DNA from: Nocardioides lacusdianchii
GTDB taxonomy: Bacteria > Actinomycetota > Actinomycetes > Propionibacteriales > Nocardioidaceae
Direction of reading: 5' to 3'
Assembly (NCBI RefSeq): GCF_020102855.1
Contig: NZ_JADHZD010000007.1
Coordinates: forward strand, 1 to 64,000
DNA: 64,000 nucleotides
The position numbers were made by a program, and so were the translations under genes. Within the stretch, counting starts at the first letter, position 1, and the number at the start of each line of letters is the position of its first letter. The notes below the pieces were generated by a model that was not told the DNA's origin, did no database searches, and worked only from the letters and a program-made list of their open reading frames with translations. Shown in pieces: positions 23,927 to 33,565 of the stretch.

Positions 23927-23945
23927 CGCACACCCCAATCGATCA

Positions 23946-23969
23946 GGTGTTGCGATCACCCCTTGAACC
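23946..23969 (-). repeat. IS30-family right terminal inverted repeat
   Basis: 24-bp arm complementary to 22703-22726 with four mismatches; it lies 20 bases upstream of the transposase start. Confidence 0.8.
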
Positions 23970-23992
23970 CAAGGTCGGATGGAGGGCCAGAC

Positions 23993-24010
23993 CCGCCGCA
24001 CGTGCGGCGG
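23993..24010. repeat. Right outer palindrome of the IS30 region
   Basis: CCGCCGCACGTGCGGCGG, whose 16-bp core is identical to the palindrome at 22663-22678 and lies at exactly the same distance (24 bases) from the inner inverted repeat. Confidence 0.75.
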
Positions 24011-24157
24011 TGACGGACCTAGGGCCCGATCGACGGCTCCGGCGCGACGAGCGTCCGCATGCGCGCCGAGAGGTGCGGGTCGCGGTACCGCGCCCTCGCC
24101 GACCTCCGCCACGTGGGACGGAACGTGTCCGGGTCCTTCGTGCTCCGCACCACTCGC

Positions 24158-24163
24158 TAGGGT
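24158..24163 (+). promoter_or_regulatory. TAGGGT -10 element (leaderless)
   Basis: TAGGGT exactly 6 bases before the ATG at 24170. The 150 bases between the IS30 palindrome and this promoter contain no gene that I can support. Confidence 0.6.
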
Positions 24164-24169
24164 CGGGGA

Positions 24170-25138
24170 ATGTTCGCCGTCTACGCCGAGTCCTTCTCCT
24201 TCGACGACCCGATGAGCGGGCTGGTGGTGGGGGAGCGCCCCGCACCCGAGGCCCCCGACGGGTGGGCCACTGTCACGGTCAGGGCCGCCAGCCTCAACCA
24301 CCACGACCTCTGGTCGCTGCGCGGGGTGGGCCTGCGAGAGGAGGCGCTCCCGATGATCCTGGGCTGTGACGCGGCCGGCCTCGACGAGGACGGCAACGAG
24401 GTCGTCGTCCACGGTGTCATCGGCGACCCGGCCTGGACCGGCGACGAGGCCGACGACCCGGGCCGATCGCTGCTCTCCGAGCGCCACCAGGGCACCTTCG
24501 CCGAGCAGGTCGTCGTCCCGCGCCGCAACCTGGTGCCCAAGCCGGCGTCGCTGTCCTTCGAGGAGGCGGCCTGCCTGCCGACCGCCTGGCTCACTGCCTA
24601 CCGGATGCTCTTCGTGCAGGGTGCGTGCCAGCCCGGCGAGACGATCCTCGTTCAGGGCGCCGGCGGCGGCGTCGCGACCGCGCTCATCACGTTGGGACGC
24701 GCCGCGGGCCTGACGGTGCTGGCGACCAGCCGCGACGAGGCCAAGCGCACCCGCGCCCTCGAGCTCGGTGCGCACGAGGTCTTCGAGTCCGGCGCCCGAC
24801 TGCCGGTGAAGGTGGACGCGGTGATGGAGACCGTCGGCAAGGCGACCTGGACCCACTCGATCCGCTCGCTGCGCCCCGGCGGCCGCATCGTCATCAGCGG
24901 CACGACGTCCGGCCCCGACGTCGACGACGCCGGCCTGACGCACGTCTTCTTCAAGCAGCTCTCGGTCATCGGCTCCACGATGGGCACCCGGGCCGAGCTC
25001 GACCGGCTCGTCCGCTTCCTCGACGCCACCGGCGCCCGCCCGCTCGTCGACCGCGCCATCCCGATGGAGCAGGCGCGTGACGGCTTCGCGGCGATGGCCG
25101 GGGGCGACGTCTTCGGCAAGATCGTCTTCACCCGGTGA
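24170..25138 (+). CDS. Zinc-type alcohol dehydrogenase-like / quinone oxidoreductase
   Basis: A 322-aa medium-chain dehydrogenase/reductase. The N-terminal GroES-like part holds SLNHHDLWSLRGVG and GCDAAGLDEDG; the nucleotide-binding Rossmann part starts with VQGAGGGVATALI. There is no structural-zinc cysteine cluster, so it may be zinc-independent like quinone oxidoreductases. NADPH use is likely but unproven. Leaderless; its stop overlaps the next gene (GTGA). Confidence 0.88.
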   Translation: MFAVYAESFSFDDPMSGLVVGERPAPEAPDGWATVTVRAASLNHHDLWSLRGVGLREEALPMILGCDAAGLDEDGNEVVVHGVIGDPAWTGDEADDPGRSLLSERHQGTFAEQVVVPRRNLVPKPASLSFEEAACLPTAWLTAYRMLFVQGACQPGETILVQGAGGGVATALITLGRAAGLTVLATSRDEAKRTRALELGAHEVFESGARLPVKVDAVMETVGKATWTHSIRSLRPGGRIVISGTTSGPDVDDAGLTHVFFKQLSVIGSTMGTRAELDRLVRFLDATGARPLVDRAIPMEQARDGFAAMAGGDVFGKIVFTR

Positions 25139-25830
25139 GGAACGTCCTCACCGGCGCCGGGTCCGGCATCGGGCTCGCCCTGGCCCACCGCCTGGCCGAC
25201 CGCGGCGACGACCTGGTCCTCGTCGCGCGCAGCCACGCCCGCGCGGACGAGCTCGGCCGGAGCTTCCCGCGCGCGCAGCTGCTCGTGGCGGACCTGGCCG
25301 ACCCCGGCACCCTCAACGGCCTCGGTCGCCAGGTCGACGGCGAGGTGGACACGGTCCTGCACGTCGCAGGCGTGGTCGACCTCGGACGGGTCGACCGGCT
25401 GCGCCTCGCGGAGTGGGAGGAGCAGATCACGGTGAACCTCACCGCCCCCGCGGTGCTGACCCGTGAGCTCCTGCCGCACGTGCGCGCCAGCCACGGCACG
25501 GTCGTCTTCGTGAACTCCTCGGCCGGGCTCAGCGCCAGCGCCGAGTGGTCGGCGTACGCCGCCTCGAAGTTCGGGCTGCGCGCCTTCGCCGACGCCCTGC
25601 GTGCCGAGGAGGTCGAGAACGGCGTCCGGGTGAGCACGGTCTACCCCAGCCGCACCGCCACCCCGATGCAGGAGAAGGTGCACGAGCAGGAGGGCCGGAC
25701 GTACGACGCGTCGCGCTGGATCAGCGTCGACACCGTCGTCGACACGATCGTGCACGTCATCGACCTGCCGTTCGACGCCACCATCCCGGACGTGACCGTC
25801 CGTCCGGTGGTGCCGCGACCCGGCACCTGA
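25135..25830 (+). CDS. Short-chain dehydrogenase/reductase
   Basis: A 231-aa SDR. The cofactor loop is TGAGSGIG (6-13), the catalytic Ser lies in FVNSSAG and the YxxxK motif is YAASK. The C-terminal substrate loop (YPSRTATPMQEKVHEQEG) is typical of classical SDRs. Substrate unknown. Coupled to the upstream oxidoreductase by a four-base overlap. Its stop directly abuts the stop of the convergent nitroreductase gene. Confidence 0.9.
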   Translation: MRNVLTGAGSGIGLALAHRLADRGDDLVLVARSHARADELGRSFPRAQLLVADLADPGTLNGLGRQVDGEVDTVLHVAGVVDLGRVDRLRLAEWEEQITVNLTAPAVLTRELLPHVRASHGTVVFVNSSAGLSASAEWSAYAASKFGLRAFADALRAEEVENGVRVSTVYPSRTATPMQEKVHEQEGRTYDASRWISVDTVVDTIVHVIDLPFDATIPDVTVRPVVPRPGT

Positions 25831-26355
25831 TCAGGCGGGCTCCAGCACGAAGGCGCGGATCCGTCGCTTCGTGCCGACGCGGGCGCGGTAGCTGACGTAG
25901 CCGGGGTAGAAGCGCCCGGCCAGCGCGAAGACCTCGTCGGCCTCGGCGGGCGTGGCCGGACGCGCCATCACCTCGCGGGAGACCCCGCGATAGCTGACCG
26001 TCGCGCGGGGATCGGCCTCCAGGTTGAGCACCCACGCGGGCGTCGAGGCCTGGCCGAAGTTGGTGCCGAGCAGCGCCAGCGTGCCGGCGTACGGCGTCGC
26101 GATGAGGTGGCTGGTGCGCCGCTGCCCGGACCTGCGACCGGTCGTCGTCACCTCCAGCACCGCCAGCCCGGCGAGCAGGCCCGGCGCGCTGTGGCGCCCG
26201 CGGGAGAGCCGGACCACGACGTCGTCGAGGCGGCGCAGGGTGTGCGAGAACACCCACCCGCCGGCTCGGGTGCCGGCGCCCCGCCGCACCAGGCGGTGCA
26301 GCGGGTTGGCCGAGGCGTGCGCGTAGCCGAGGTCGGCAGCGAGTCCAGCGGTCAT
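25831..26355 (-). CDS. F420/FMN-dependent nitroreductase-family protein (DDN-like, DUF385)
   Basis: A 174-aa split beta-barrel protein of the deazaflavin-dependent nitroreductase group. VLEVTTTGRRSGQRRTSHLI and LLGTNFGQASTPAWVLNLEADP are the family blocks that bind the F420 phosphate and deazaflavin. The reaction is probably quinone or ene reduction. ATG 26355 lies one base after the stop of the TetR gene, so both are in one operon. Confidence 0.87.
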   Translation of the reverse strand: MTAGLAADLGYAHASANPLHRLVRRGAGTRAGGWVFSHTLRRLDDVVVRLSRGRHSAPGLLAGLAVLEVTTTGRRSGQRRTSHLIATPYAGTLALLGTNFGQASTPAWVLNLEADPRATVSYRGVSREVMARPATPAEADEVFALAGRFYPGYVSYRARVGTKRRIRAFVLEPA

Positions 26356-26356
26356 G

Positions 26357-26998
26357 TCAGGTCCTTCCGGTCGATCGCCAGCCCAGCGCGCCGACGAGCA
26401 GCATCCGCAGCTGGGTGCGCGCATCGGCGAGGGTGCGCTCCTCGGAGTCGGGGTCCTCCACGAGCCGCTCGGCCATGGTGACCACGAAGGAGACGATGAG
26501 GTCGGCCAGCAGGCCGATGTCCTTGCTGGAGTAGTGCTCCGCGGCCCCGCTGCGGGCGATGTCGGTCGCCAGCTCGCGGGTGATGAGCTCGATCTCGTGG
26601 CGGATCGCCTCGCGGACCCGGGGCGGCCCGGCGGTCCGCTCGCGAGCGATGAACGCGTAGTGGGAGCAGTTCTCCCGCACGTGCTGGGCCACGATGGGCA
26701 GCGAGCCGTCGATGAAGTCGCGGTACTCGGGGGCGTGGCGCCACACGTCGAGCAGCATCAGCCGCAGCGACCGGAAGCTCTCGTCGACGAGCGCGAGGCC
26801 CAGGAGCTCGAGGGAGCCGAAGTGGCGGTAGAACGCGGTCGGCACCACGCCGACCTGCTTGGCCACCTGGCGCAGCGAGATCGCAGCCAGGTTGGAGTCG
26901 GCGGCCAGTGCGAGGGCGGCGTCGAGGATCGCCCGGCGGGTGCGCTCCTTGCGCTCGGCGCGCGACTCACCGTCGTCGGCCTCGGCGGTCTCCTGCAT
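26357..26998 (-). CDS. TetR-family regulator, probable repressor of the desaturase operon
   Basis: A 213-aa TetR regulator. The HTH is about residues 24-68 (LAAISLRQVAKQVGVVPTAFYRHFGS) and the C-terminal ligand domain is all-helical. It is divergent from a ferredoxin-reductase/desaturase pair with a perfect palindrome in its promoter, so it most likely controls that pair, as DesT does in Pseudomonas in response to acyl-CoA. TACGAT lies exactly 6 bases upstream of ATG 26998, so this gene is probably leaderless. Confidence 0.88.
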   Translation of the reverse strand: MQETAEADDGESRAERKERTRRAILDAALALAADSNLAAISLRQVAKQVGVVPTAFYRHFGSLELLGLALVDESFRSLRLMLLDVWRHAPEYRDFIDGSLPIVAQHVRENCSHYAFIARERTAGPPRVREAIRHEIELITRELATDIARSGAAEHYSSKDIGLLADLIVSFVVTMAERLVEDPDSEERTLADARTQLRMLLVGALGWRSTGRT

Positions 26999-27004
26999 GG
27001 CGCG

Positions 27005-27010
27005 ATCGTA
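27005..27010 (-). promoter_or_regulatory. TACGAT -10 element of the TetR gene (leaderless)
   Basis: TACGAT on the minus strand, 6 bases before the ATG at 26998. Confidence 0.5.
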
Positions 27011-27079
27011 GGGCACGGCCTCGACGGCCTTGGGTGGACACGTGTGCACCGACGTGCGGTGGATCACGGGCGACGCCCG

Positions 27080-27132
27080 TTGACGCGCTGAGGGCGAGCG
27101 GTGATAGTTGAGTGAACAGACGTTCACTCAAC
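27080..27132 (+). promoter_or_regulatory. Promoter and palindromic TetR operator of the desaturase operon
   Basis: TTGACG (27080-27085), 17 bases, then GATAGT (27103-27108) form a near-consensus promoter. GTTGAGTGAAC-AGAC-GTTCACTCAAC (27107-27132) is a perfect 11-bp inverted repeat with a 4-base centre. It covers the end of the -10 and the start of transcription, an ideal place for a repressor. Confidence 0.85.
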
Positions 27133-27143
27133 GGGAGGCCAGC

Positions 27144-28232
27144 ATGGCGCTCGTCTCGATGATCACCCGCTCGCGCACCATGGCGGCCCTCGCCTCGCCG
27201 CACGGGGTCGACCACTACCTCTCGCGCATCAACCCGATGTGGGCCGCGCACGAGGTGCGCGCCCGCGTCGTCGGCGTACGCCGCGAGACCGACACCCCCG
27301 GCGCGCCGGTCGCGACCCTCACGCTCCAGCCCACCACGACCTGGCGCGGCCACCGCGCCGGGCAGTACGTCCAGGTGGGGCTCGACCTGCCGGGGTCGGC
27401 GCGCCGGATGACCCGCTGCTTCTCCATCTCCTCTCCCGCCTCGGGACCGGGGGAGCAGATCACCCTGACCATCCGCTCCCACGCGGACGGCCAGGTCAGC
27501 AAGTACCTCGTCGAGGCCGAGCCCGGCCAGGTGCTGCACCTCTCGCAGGCGCAGGGCGACTTCACCCTGCCGGTCAGCCCGGCCACGCCAGGCATCGACC
27601 CGCTGCTCTTCATCACAGGCGGCTCGGGCATCACGCCCGCGATGTCGATGGTGCGGACGCTCCTCCGCGACGGCTACGACGGCCGCGCCGGACGCCCGGT
27701 GACGTTCCTGCACTACGCCCGCTCCGCGGCCGACCAGATCTACGCCGACGAGCTGGCCCGGATCGCAGCCGCCGACAACAACGTCACGGTGCACCTGCGC
27801 CACGGCGACGCCGTCTTCAACGAGCTGGAGCTGCGTCGCCTGGCCCCGCGCTACCGCGACACCGACACCTGGGCGTGCGGACCGGCCGGGATGATCGACC
27901 TGGTGCGCGCGGCGTACGCCGAGAGCCCCCGGCTCCGCCTGGAGCTCTTCAAGCCGCCCGCGACGGGCACCGGCAGCGCCAAGGGGGACCTCGTGTTCTC
28001 CGGCAGCGGCGAGCAGGTGGCCAACACCGGCGCCTCCATCCTCGAGCAGGCCGAGGAGGCGGGCCTCGCCCCGGCCTTCGGCTGCCGGATGGGCATCTGC
28101 TTCTCCTGCACCACCCGCAAGGCCGAGGGCATTGTGCGCAACGTGCTCTCCGGTGCCGAGTCCTCGCTCCCCGACGAGGACATCCAGATCTGTGTCTCTG
28201 CCCCCGTCGGCGACTGCGTCGTCGACCTGTGA
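27144..28232 (+). CDS. Ferredoxin reductase-like electron donor of fatty-acid desaturase
   Basis: A 362-aa flavo-iron-sulfur oxidoreductase. An FAD domain (RAGQYVQVGL, RCFSISS), an NAD(P)H domain (FITGGSGITPAMSM, WACGPAGM) and a C-terminal 2Fe-2S domain (FGCRMGICFSC...QICVSAP) are in the order seen in the M. tuberculosis Rv3230c protein, which feeds electrons to DesA3. GGGAGG lies 5 bases before ATG 27144. Followed 14 bases later by the desaturase. Confidence 0.92.
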   Translation: MALVSMITRSRTMAALASPHGVDHYLSRINPMWAAHEVRARVVGVRRETDTPGAPVATLTLQPTTTWRGHRAGQYVQVGLDLPGSARRMTRCFSISSPASGPGEQITLTIRSHADGQVSKYLVEAEPGQVLHLSQAQGDFTLPVSPATPGIDPLLFITGGSGITPAMSMVRTLLRDGYDGRAGRPVTFLHYARSAADQIYADELARIAAADNNVTVHLRHGDAVFNELELRRLAPRYRDTDTWACGPAGMIDLVRAAYAESPRLRLELFKPPATGTGSAKGDLVFSGSGEQVANTGASILEQAEEAGLAPAFGCRMGICFSCTTRKAEGIVRNVLSGAESSLPDEDIQICVSAPVGDCVVDL

Positions 28233-28246
28233 AGGAAGGACCCACC

Positions 28247-29341
28247 ATGAAGCCCCACCTGACCCCCCAGCAGCTCGAGGCGTTCGGCAACGAGATGGAC
28301 GCGCTGCGCCAGCGCGTCCTGGCCGACCTCGGCAAGGACGACGCCGCCTACATCCGCGAGGTCGTCAGGCGCCAGCAACAGCTCGAGGTCCTCGGGCGTG
28401 CGCTGTTCTACCTCCCGCCCGCCTGGCCGCTCGCGGTCGCGGCCCTCTCGGCCTCCAAGATCCTGGAGAACATGGAGATCGGCCACAACGTCATGCACGG
28501 CCAGTACGACTGGATGGGCGACCCCCACCTCAGCTCGCGCGTCTACGAGTGGGACAACGTGTGCCCCAGCGAGCAGTGGAAGTACTCCCACAACTACATC
28601 CACCACACCTTCACCAACATCCTCGGCAAGGACCGCGACATCGGCTACGGCATCCTGCGCATGGACGAGGACCAGGAGTGGCACCCCTACTACCTCGGCA
28701 ACCCGGTCTACGCGCTGCTGCTCATGGTCTTCTTCGAGTGGGGCGTGGCGATGCACGACCTCGAGGTGGAGAACATCGTCAAGGGCACCCGCAGGCTGGA
28801 GGAGAACAAGGCCCTCCACGCCGGCATCATGCGCAAGGTCCGCCGCCAGGCACTCAAGGACTACGTGCTCTTCCCGGCGCTCACCGGCCCGCTCTTCCCG
28901 CTCACCCTCGCGGGCAACGCCGCCGCCAACCTGGTCCGCAACGTGTGGGCCTTCAACATCATCTTCTGCGGCCACTTCCCCGCAGGGGCGGAGACCTTCA
29001 GCACCGAGGAGTGCGAGGACGAGACCCGCGGACACTGGTACTACCGCCAGGTCCTCGGCTCGGCCAACATCTCCGGCGGCCCGCTCTTCCACGTCATGTC
29101 GGGCAACCTGAGCCACCAGATCGAGCACCACCTGTTCCCCGACCTGCCGGCCAGGCGCTACCCGCAGATCGCACCCGAGGTGCGCGAGATCTGCGAGCGC
29201 TACGGCATCGCCTACACCACCGGACCGCTGCGCAGGCAGCTGATGAGCGTGGCGCGCAAGATCTGCCGCCTCGCGCTGCCCGACCGCGCGACGGCGCCGC
29301 CGGACGAGCCGGTCGCCGTACGCCGTCCGCAGGCCGCCTGA
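28247..29341 (+). CDS. Membrane fatty-acid/acyl-CoA desaturase (DesA3-like)
   Basis: A 364-aa diiron membrane desaturase. The histidine boxes are visible: GHNVMHGQ (about 84-91), HNYIHHTFTN (about 117-126) and LSHQIEHHLFP (about 289-299). Two hydrophobic regions lie between the boxes. It probably introduces a double bond into long-chain acyl-CoA, using electrons from the adjacent reductase. AAGGAAGGA gives a good ribosome site. A strong terminator follows. Confidence 0.93.
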   Translation: MKPHLTPQQLEAFGNEMDALRQRVLADLGKDDAAYIREVVRRQQQLEVLGRALFYLPPAWPLAVAALSASKILENMEIGHNVMHGQYDWMGDPHLSSRVYEWDNVCPSEQWKYSHNYIHHTFTNILGKDRDIGYGILRMDEDQEWHPYYLGNPVYALLLMVFFEWGVAMHDLEVENIVKGTRRLEENKALHAGIMRKVRRQALKDYVLFPALTGPLFPLTLAGNAAANLVRNVWAFNIIFCGHFPAGAETFSTEECEDETRGHWYYRQVLGSANISGGPLFHVMSGNLSHQIEHHLFPDLPARRYPQIAPEVREICERYGIAYTTGPLRRQLMSVARKICRLALPDRATAPPDEPVAVRRPQAA

Positions 29342-29347
29342 GCCGAG

Positions 29348-29387
29348 CCGAACGGCCCGCCCCCGGTGCCCGGGGCGGGCCGTTCGG
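29348..29387 (+). terminator. Terminator after desaturase
   Basis: A perfect 16-bp stem (CCGAACGGCCCGCCCC and complement) with an 8-base loop, starting 6 bases after the stop. U-poor tail. Confidence 0.8.
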
Positions 29388-29404
29388 TCGTGTCCGGGTC
29401 CGGC

Positions 29405-29581
29405 TCAGTCCTCGGGGTCGTCGAGCCTGGCCAGCCAGGTGGCCAGCCGCTCGACCGGGACCTCGAACTCGGGGTTGGCGTCGACGAAGGCCTGCAGCTG
29501 CTCGGCCAGCCAGGCCAGGGTGACCTCCTCGTCACCCCGGCGCCGCTCGAGCTCCTCGATCCCGCGATCGGTGAAGTACAC
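29405..29581 (-). CDS. DUF6104 microprotein (58 aa)
   Basis: A 58-aa acidic, helical protein beginning VYFTDRGIEELERRRGDEEV and ending RLATWLARLDDPED. I recognise this as the small DUF6104 family, typically found beside kgd in actinobacteria. GGGAGA lies 7 bases before the GTG. Its stop faces the desaturase terminator and its start is 21 bases from the kgd stop, so it is probably the last gene of the kgd transcript. Function unknown. Confidence 0.85.
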   Translation of the reverse strand: MYFTDRGIEELERRRGDEEVTLAWLAEQLQAFVDANPEFEVPVERLATWLARLDDPED

Positions 29582-29602
29582 CGGTGGTTCTCCCTGCGTG
29601 CC

Positions 29603-32600
29603 TCAGTAGTCGTTGCCGCGGTTGCGCGGCGTCTCGAAGGCCGTGTCGAGGAGCGTCTTCTGCTCCTCCACGTGCCGCTTGACCGTGCCCACCGAGGGCG
29701 AGGCCGACGCCGGGCGCGTGACCGGCTCGACCGTGAGGTCGAGCTGGGGCCACACGTTGAGCTGGTAGTGCGGCCACGGGCCCATGTTGCGCGGCTCGTC
29801 CTGCACCCAGCGGATGGCCTTGAGGTTCGGGTACTTCGCGATCTCGGCCCTGATCTCCTCGACCGGGTTCGGGTAGAGGCGCTCGATCCGGCCGATGGCG
29901 AACTGCGCACCGTTGTCGCGCTTGGTCCGCTCGACCATCAGGTCCCAGGTGACGCGGCCCGAGCACATGATCAGCGTCTCGACCTGCGCGGGGTCGGCGG
30001 CGTCGTCGCCGATGAACGCCCGGAAGGTCGTGTCGCCGACGAAGTCCTCCGGCCTGGAGGCAGCCTCCTTGCGCTTGAGCATCGACTTCGGGGTGAAGAC
30101 GATCAGCGGACGGTGCTCCTCTCCGAGCGAGTGCCGACGCAGCAGGTGGAAGTACGACGCGGGGGTCGAGGGCTGCGCGATGACCATGGCGTCCTCGGCA
30201 CACATCGTCAGGAAGCGCTCGATGCGCGCCGACGAGTGGTCGGGACCCTGGCCCTCGTAGCCGTGGGGGAGCAGCAGGACGACGCCCGACTGCTGGCGCC
30301 ACTTGGTCTCGCCCGCGGAGATGAACTCGTCGATGACGGTCTGCGCGCCGTTGACGAAGTCACCGAACTGCGCCTCCCACAGCACGAGGGCCTCGGGACG
30401 CGCCACGGAGTAGCCGTACTCGAACCCCAGGGCGGCGTACTCCGAGAGCAGCGAGTCGTAGACGTAGAACTTCGCCTGGTCCTCGGTGAGGTTGGTCAGC
30501 GGCGTCCACTCGTCAGCGTTGGTGCGGTCGATGATCGTGGCGAAGCGCGACACGAACGTGCCGCGGCGCGAGTCCTGGCCGGCCAGCCGGACCGGGCGGC
30601 CGTCCATCAGCAGGGAGCCGAACGCCAGGATCTCGCCGGTGCCCCAGTCGATGGGACCGTCGGTGATCGCGGCGGCGCGGCGCTGGAGCTGCGGCATCAC
30701 CTTGGGGTGGACGGTGAAGTCGTCCGGGGGCGTGACGTAGCTGTCCGCGATCCTCTTGAGCACCTCGGGGGTCACCGCGGTGGAGAAGTCCCCGGTCGGC
30801 TTGTCCGGGTAGTCCGGCACGGTCGTCCACTCGGTGGGCGCCTCGGAGCTCGCCTCGCGCACCTCGGTGAAGACCCGCTCGAGCTGCTGCTGGTAGTCCT
30901 TGAGGACCTGCTCGGCCTCCTCGATCGTGATGTCGCCACGACCGATGAGGGACTCGGTGTAGAGCTTGCGCACCGAGCGCTTCTGCTCGATCAGGTCGTA
31001 CATCAGCGGCTGGGTGTAGGACGGGTCGTCGCCCTCGTTGTGCCCGCGACGGCGGTAGCAGACGAGGTCGATGACGACGTCCTTGTTGAACGCCTGGCGG
31101 TAGTCGAAGGCGAGCCGGGCGACGCGGATGCACGCCTCCGGGTCGTCGCCGTTGACGTGGAAGATCGGGGCCTGCACCATCCGCGCCACGTCGGTGGCGT
31201 AGAGGGAGGAGCGTGAGGATCCCGGGGCGGTGGTGAAGCCGACCTGGTTGTTGATGACCACGTGCACGGTGCCGCCGGTGCGGTAGCCGCGCAGCTGCGA
31301 CAGGTTGAGGGTCTCGGCCACGACGCCCTGGCCGGCGAAGGCGGCGTCGCCGTGCACCAGCAGGGGCAGCACCGGGAACTTCTCGCCCTGGTCGAGGAGG
31401 TCCTGCTTGGCGCGGGCGATGCCCTCGAGGACCGGGTTGACCGCCTCGAGGTGCGAGGGGTTCGCCGCCACGGAGACCTTGATCTTGTCGCCCGACCCGG
31501 CGACGAACTCGCCCTCGGCGCCGAGGTGGTACTTCACGTCGCCGGAGCCCTGCACGGTGCGCGGGTCGATGTTGCCCTCGAACTCGCGGAAGATCTGGCT
31601 GTACTTCTTGCCGACGATGTTGGCCAGCATGTTGAGCCGACCGCGGTGGGCCATGCCGATGCAGACCTCGTCGAGGCCGGTCTCGGCGGCCGCCTCGCAG
31701 ATCTCGTCGACGAGCGGGATGGTGGTCTCTCCGCCCTCGAGGCTGAAGCGCTTCTGGCCGACGAACTTGGTCTGCAAGAACGTCTCGAAGGCCTCGGCCT
31801 GGTTCAGCTTGAGCAGGATGCGCAGCTGCTCCTCGCGGGGCGGCTTCACGTGCGGCTGCTCCACGCGCTCCTGGATCCACTTGCGCTGCTCGGGGTCCAT
31901 GATGTGCATGTACTCGATGCCGGTGGTGCGGCAGTAGGAGTCACGCAGGATGCCGAGGATGTTGCGCAGCTTCATGAAGCGCCGGCCCTCGCCGCCGAAC
32001 GAGCCGGTGGCGAACTCGCGGTCGAGGTCCCACAGGGTGAGGCCGTGCGACTCGATCTCGAGGTCGGGGTGGCTGCGCTGGCGGTACTCCAGCGGGTCGG
32101 TGTCGGCCATGAGGTGGCCACGGACCCGGTAGGCGTGGATCAGCTCGAGGATGCGCGCCTGCTTGACGATGTCGTCGTCGTGGCTGGCGACGACGTCGCG
32201 CGCCCAGCGGATCGGCTCGTAGGGGATGCGCAGCGAGCGGAAGATCTCGTCGTAGAAGTCGTTCTCGCCGATGAGCAGGGCGTGCACGCGCTTGAGGAAC
32301 TCACCCGACTGCGCACCCTGGATGACGCGGTGGTCGTAGGTCGAGGTCAGCGTCATCGACTTGCTGATGGCGTTGCGGTTGATCGCCTCCTCCGAGGCGC
32401 CCTGCCACTCCGGCGAGTACTCCATCGCGCCGACGCCGATGATCGCGCCCTGGCCCGCCATCAGGCGCGGCACGGAGTGCACGGTGCCGATGCCGCCGGG
32501 GTTGGTGAGCGAGATCGTGGTGCCCTGGAAGTCCGCCACGGTCAGCTTGTTGTCGCGCGCCTTGCGGACCACGTCCTCGTACGCCGTCCAGAACCCGGCG

Positions 32601-33430
32601 AAGTCCATGGACTCCGCGCCCTTGATGCTCGGCACCAGCAGCTGCCGGGTGCCGTCGGGCTTCTTCATGTCGATCGCGAGCCCGAGGTTGATGTGGGCCG
32701 GGGTGATGAGGTTCGGCTTGCCGTCGACGACCTCGAAGCCGACGTTCATCTCCGGCATGTCGCGCAGGGCGCGCACGAGGGCGTAGCCGATGAGGTGCGT
32801 GAAGGAGACCTTGCCGCCGCGGGCGCGGGCGAGGTGGTTGTTGATGACCGTGCGGTTGTCCCACAGCAGCTTGACGGGCACCGAGCGCACCGAGGTGGCG
32901 GTGGGCACCGACAGCGAGGCGTCCATGTTGGCGGCGGTGCGCGCCGGCGCGCCGCGCAGGACGGTGTAGGTGGGGGAGTCGCTGGTGGGCGACGGCGCTG
33001 CGGGCTTCGGGTCCTTGGCGACGGGCTTGCTCGTGCCCTTGGCCGGCTCCTCGGCCGCGGCCGCGGGGCGCGGCGTCGACTTCGCGGGCGACTTCTGCGC
33101 CTCGGCGGTCTTCTCGCCGGTCTTCTCGGCCGGCTTCGCGGCGGGCGTGTCAGCGGACTTCGCCGCCGGCTTCGCAGCTGCCGGCGCCTGGGCAGGGGCC
33201 TGGGCCGGGGCCTTCGCCGGAGCCGCAGCCTTCGCAGGCGCGGCACTCGTGGCGGCGGACGAGGTCGAGGCCCCGTTGCCGAAGTAGGCAGCCCACTCCG
33301 GACCCACGCTCGAGGGATCCTTGTCGTACTGCTCCTTCATCTCGTCCACGAGCCACTCGTTGGCTCCCAGGTCAGATGAAGGTGCAACCGATGACTGGTT
33401 GCCGGACTGCCCGTTCGGGGACTGCGCCAC
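29603..33430 (-). CDS. kgd: Multifunctional 2-oxoglutarate decarboxylase/dehydrogenase (Kgd, SucA-like)
   Basis: A 1275-aa enzyme of the actinobacterial TCA cycle. An N-terminal E1o segment ([18 protein letters not shown]) is followed by an Ala/Pro/Lys-rich linker. Next comes an E2-like succinyltransferase domain ending with [16 protein letters not shown], then the ThDP-dependent E1 domain with [10 protein letters not shown] and [10 protein letters not shown]...NNQVGF. It acts as 2-oxoglutarate decarboxylase and as E1/E2 in a 2-oxoglutarate dehydrogenase complex, and in mycobacteria is inhibited by the FHA protein GarA. The GTG at 33430 (VAQSPNGQ) fits homology; 15 more codons upstream are open. 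Confidence 0.96.
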   Translation of the reverse strand: MAQSPNGQSGNQSSVAPSSDLGANEWLVDEMKEQYDKDPSSVGPEWAAYFGNGASTSSAATSAAPAKAAAPAKAPAQAPAQAPAAAKPAAKSADTPAAKPAEKTGEKTAEAQKSPAKSTPRPAAAAEEPAKGTSKPVAKDPKPAAPSPTSDSPTYTVLRGAPARTAANMDASLSVPTATSVRSVPVKLLWDNRTVINNHLARARGGKVSFTHLIGYALVRALRDMPEMNVGFEVVDGKPNLITPAHINLGLAIDMKKPDGTRQLLVPSIKGAESMDFAGFWTAYEDVVRKARDNKLTVADFQGTTISLTNPGGIGTVHSVPRLMAGQGAIIGVGAMEYSPEWQGASEEAINRNAISKSMTLTSTYDHRVIQGAQSGEFLKRVHALLIGENDFYDEIFRSLRIPYEPIRWARDVVASHDDDIVKQARILELIHAYRVRGHLMADTDPLEYRQRSHPDLEIESHGLTLWDLDREFATGSFGGEGRRFMKLRNILGILRDSYCRTTGIEYMHIMDPEQRKWIQERVEQPHVKPPREEQLRILLKLNQAEAFETFLQTKFVGQKRFSLEGGETTIPLVDEICEAAAETGLDEVCIGMAHRGRLNMLANIVGKKYSQIFREFEGNIDPRTVQGSGDVKYHLGAEGEFVAGSGDKIKVSVAANPSHLEAVNPVLEGIARAKQDLLDQGEKFPVLPLLVHGDAAFAGQGVVAETLNLSQLRGYRTGGTVHVVINNQVGFTTAPGSSRSSLYATDVARMVQAPIFHVNGDDPEACIRVARLAFDYRQAFNKDVVIDLVCYRRRGHNEGDDPSYTQPLMYDLIEQKRSVRKLYTESLIGRGDITIEEAEQVLKDYQQQLERVFTEVREASSEAPTEWTTVPDYPDKPTGDFSTAVTPEVLKRIADSYVTPPDDFTVHPKVMPQLQRRAAAITDGPIDWGTGEILAFGSLLMDGRPVRLAGQDSRRGTFVSRFATIIDRTNADEWTPLTNLTEDQAKFYVYDSLLSEYAALGFEYGYSVARPEALVLWEAQFGDFVNGAQTVIDEFISAGETKWRQQSGVVLLLPHGYEGQGPDHSSARIERFLTMCAEDAMVIAQPSTPASYFHLLRRHSLGEEHRPLIVFTPKSMLKRKEAASRPEDFVGDTTFRAFIGDDAADPAQVETLIMCSGRVTWDLMVERTKRDNGAQFAIGRIERLYPNPVEEIRAEIAKYPNLKAIRWVQDEPRNMGPWPHYQLNVWPQLDLTVEPVTRPASASPSVGTVKRHVEEQKTLLDTAFETPRNRGNDY

Positions 33431-33565
33431 GCTTGTTTCGCCTCTTCCAGATCTCTTCGCGCATGGGTTTGACAACTGTGCCTGTCTAGGGCGCTGACAA
33501 GGCTAGTCGCACACGCTCGCAAATGCAGGGGCGGGCTCAGGGTTTGAGGCATGGTGTGGCCCACA

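Larger units (their letters stand above)
22703..23969 (-). mobile_element. IS30-family insertion sequence
   Basis: An intact element of about 1267 bp with a single transposase gene bounded by 24-bp imperfect inverted repeats. Further matching blocks continue outward symmetrically on both sides to 22663 and 24009, so the true ends may be about 40 bp farther out. I could not find a clear short target duplication. It sits between malic enzyme and an oxidoreductase gene. Confidence 0.85.

Noticed and set aside
22706-24943. Transposase extended upstream to 745 codons
   Set aside because: The extra part is antisense to the oxidoreductase gene and crosses the inverted repeat; IS30 homology begins at 23926.
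27239-28246. Upstream extension of the desaturase frame (700 codons)
   Set aside because: Lies in a shifted frame over the ferredoxin reductase gene; the desaturase has a clear ribosome site and start at 28247.
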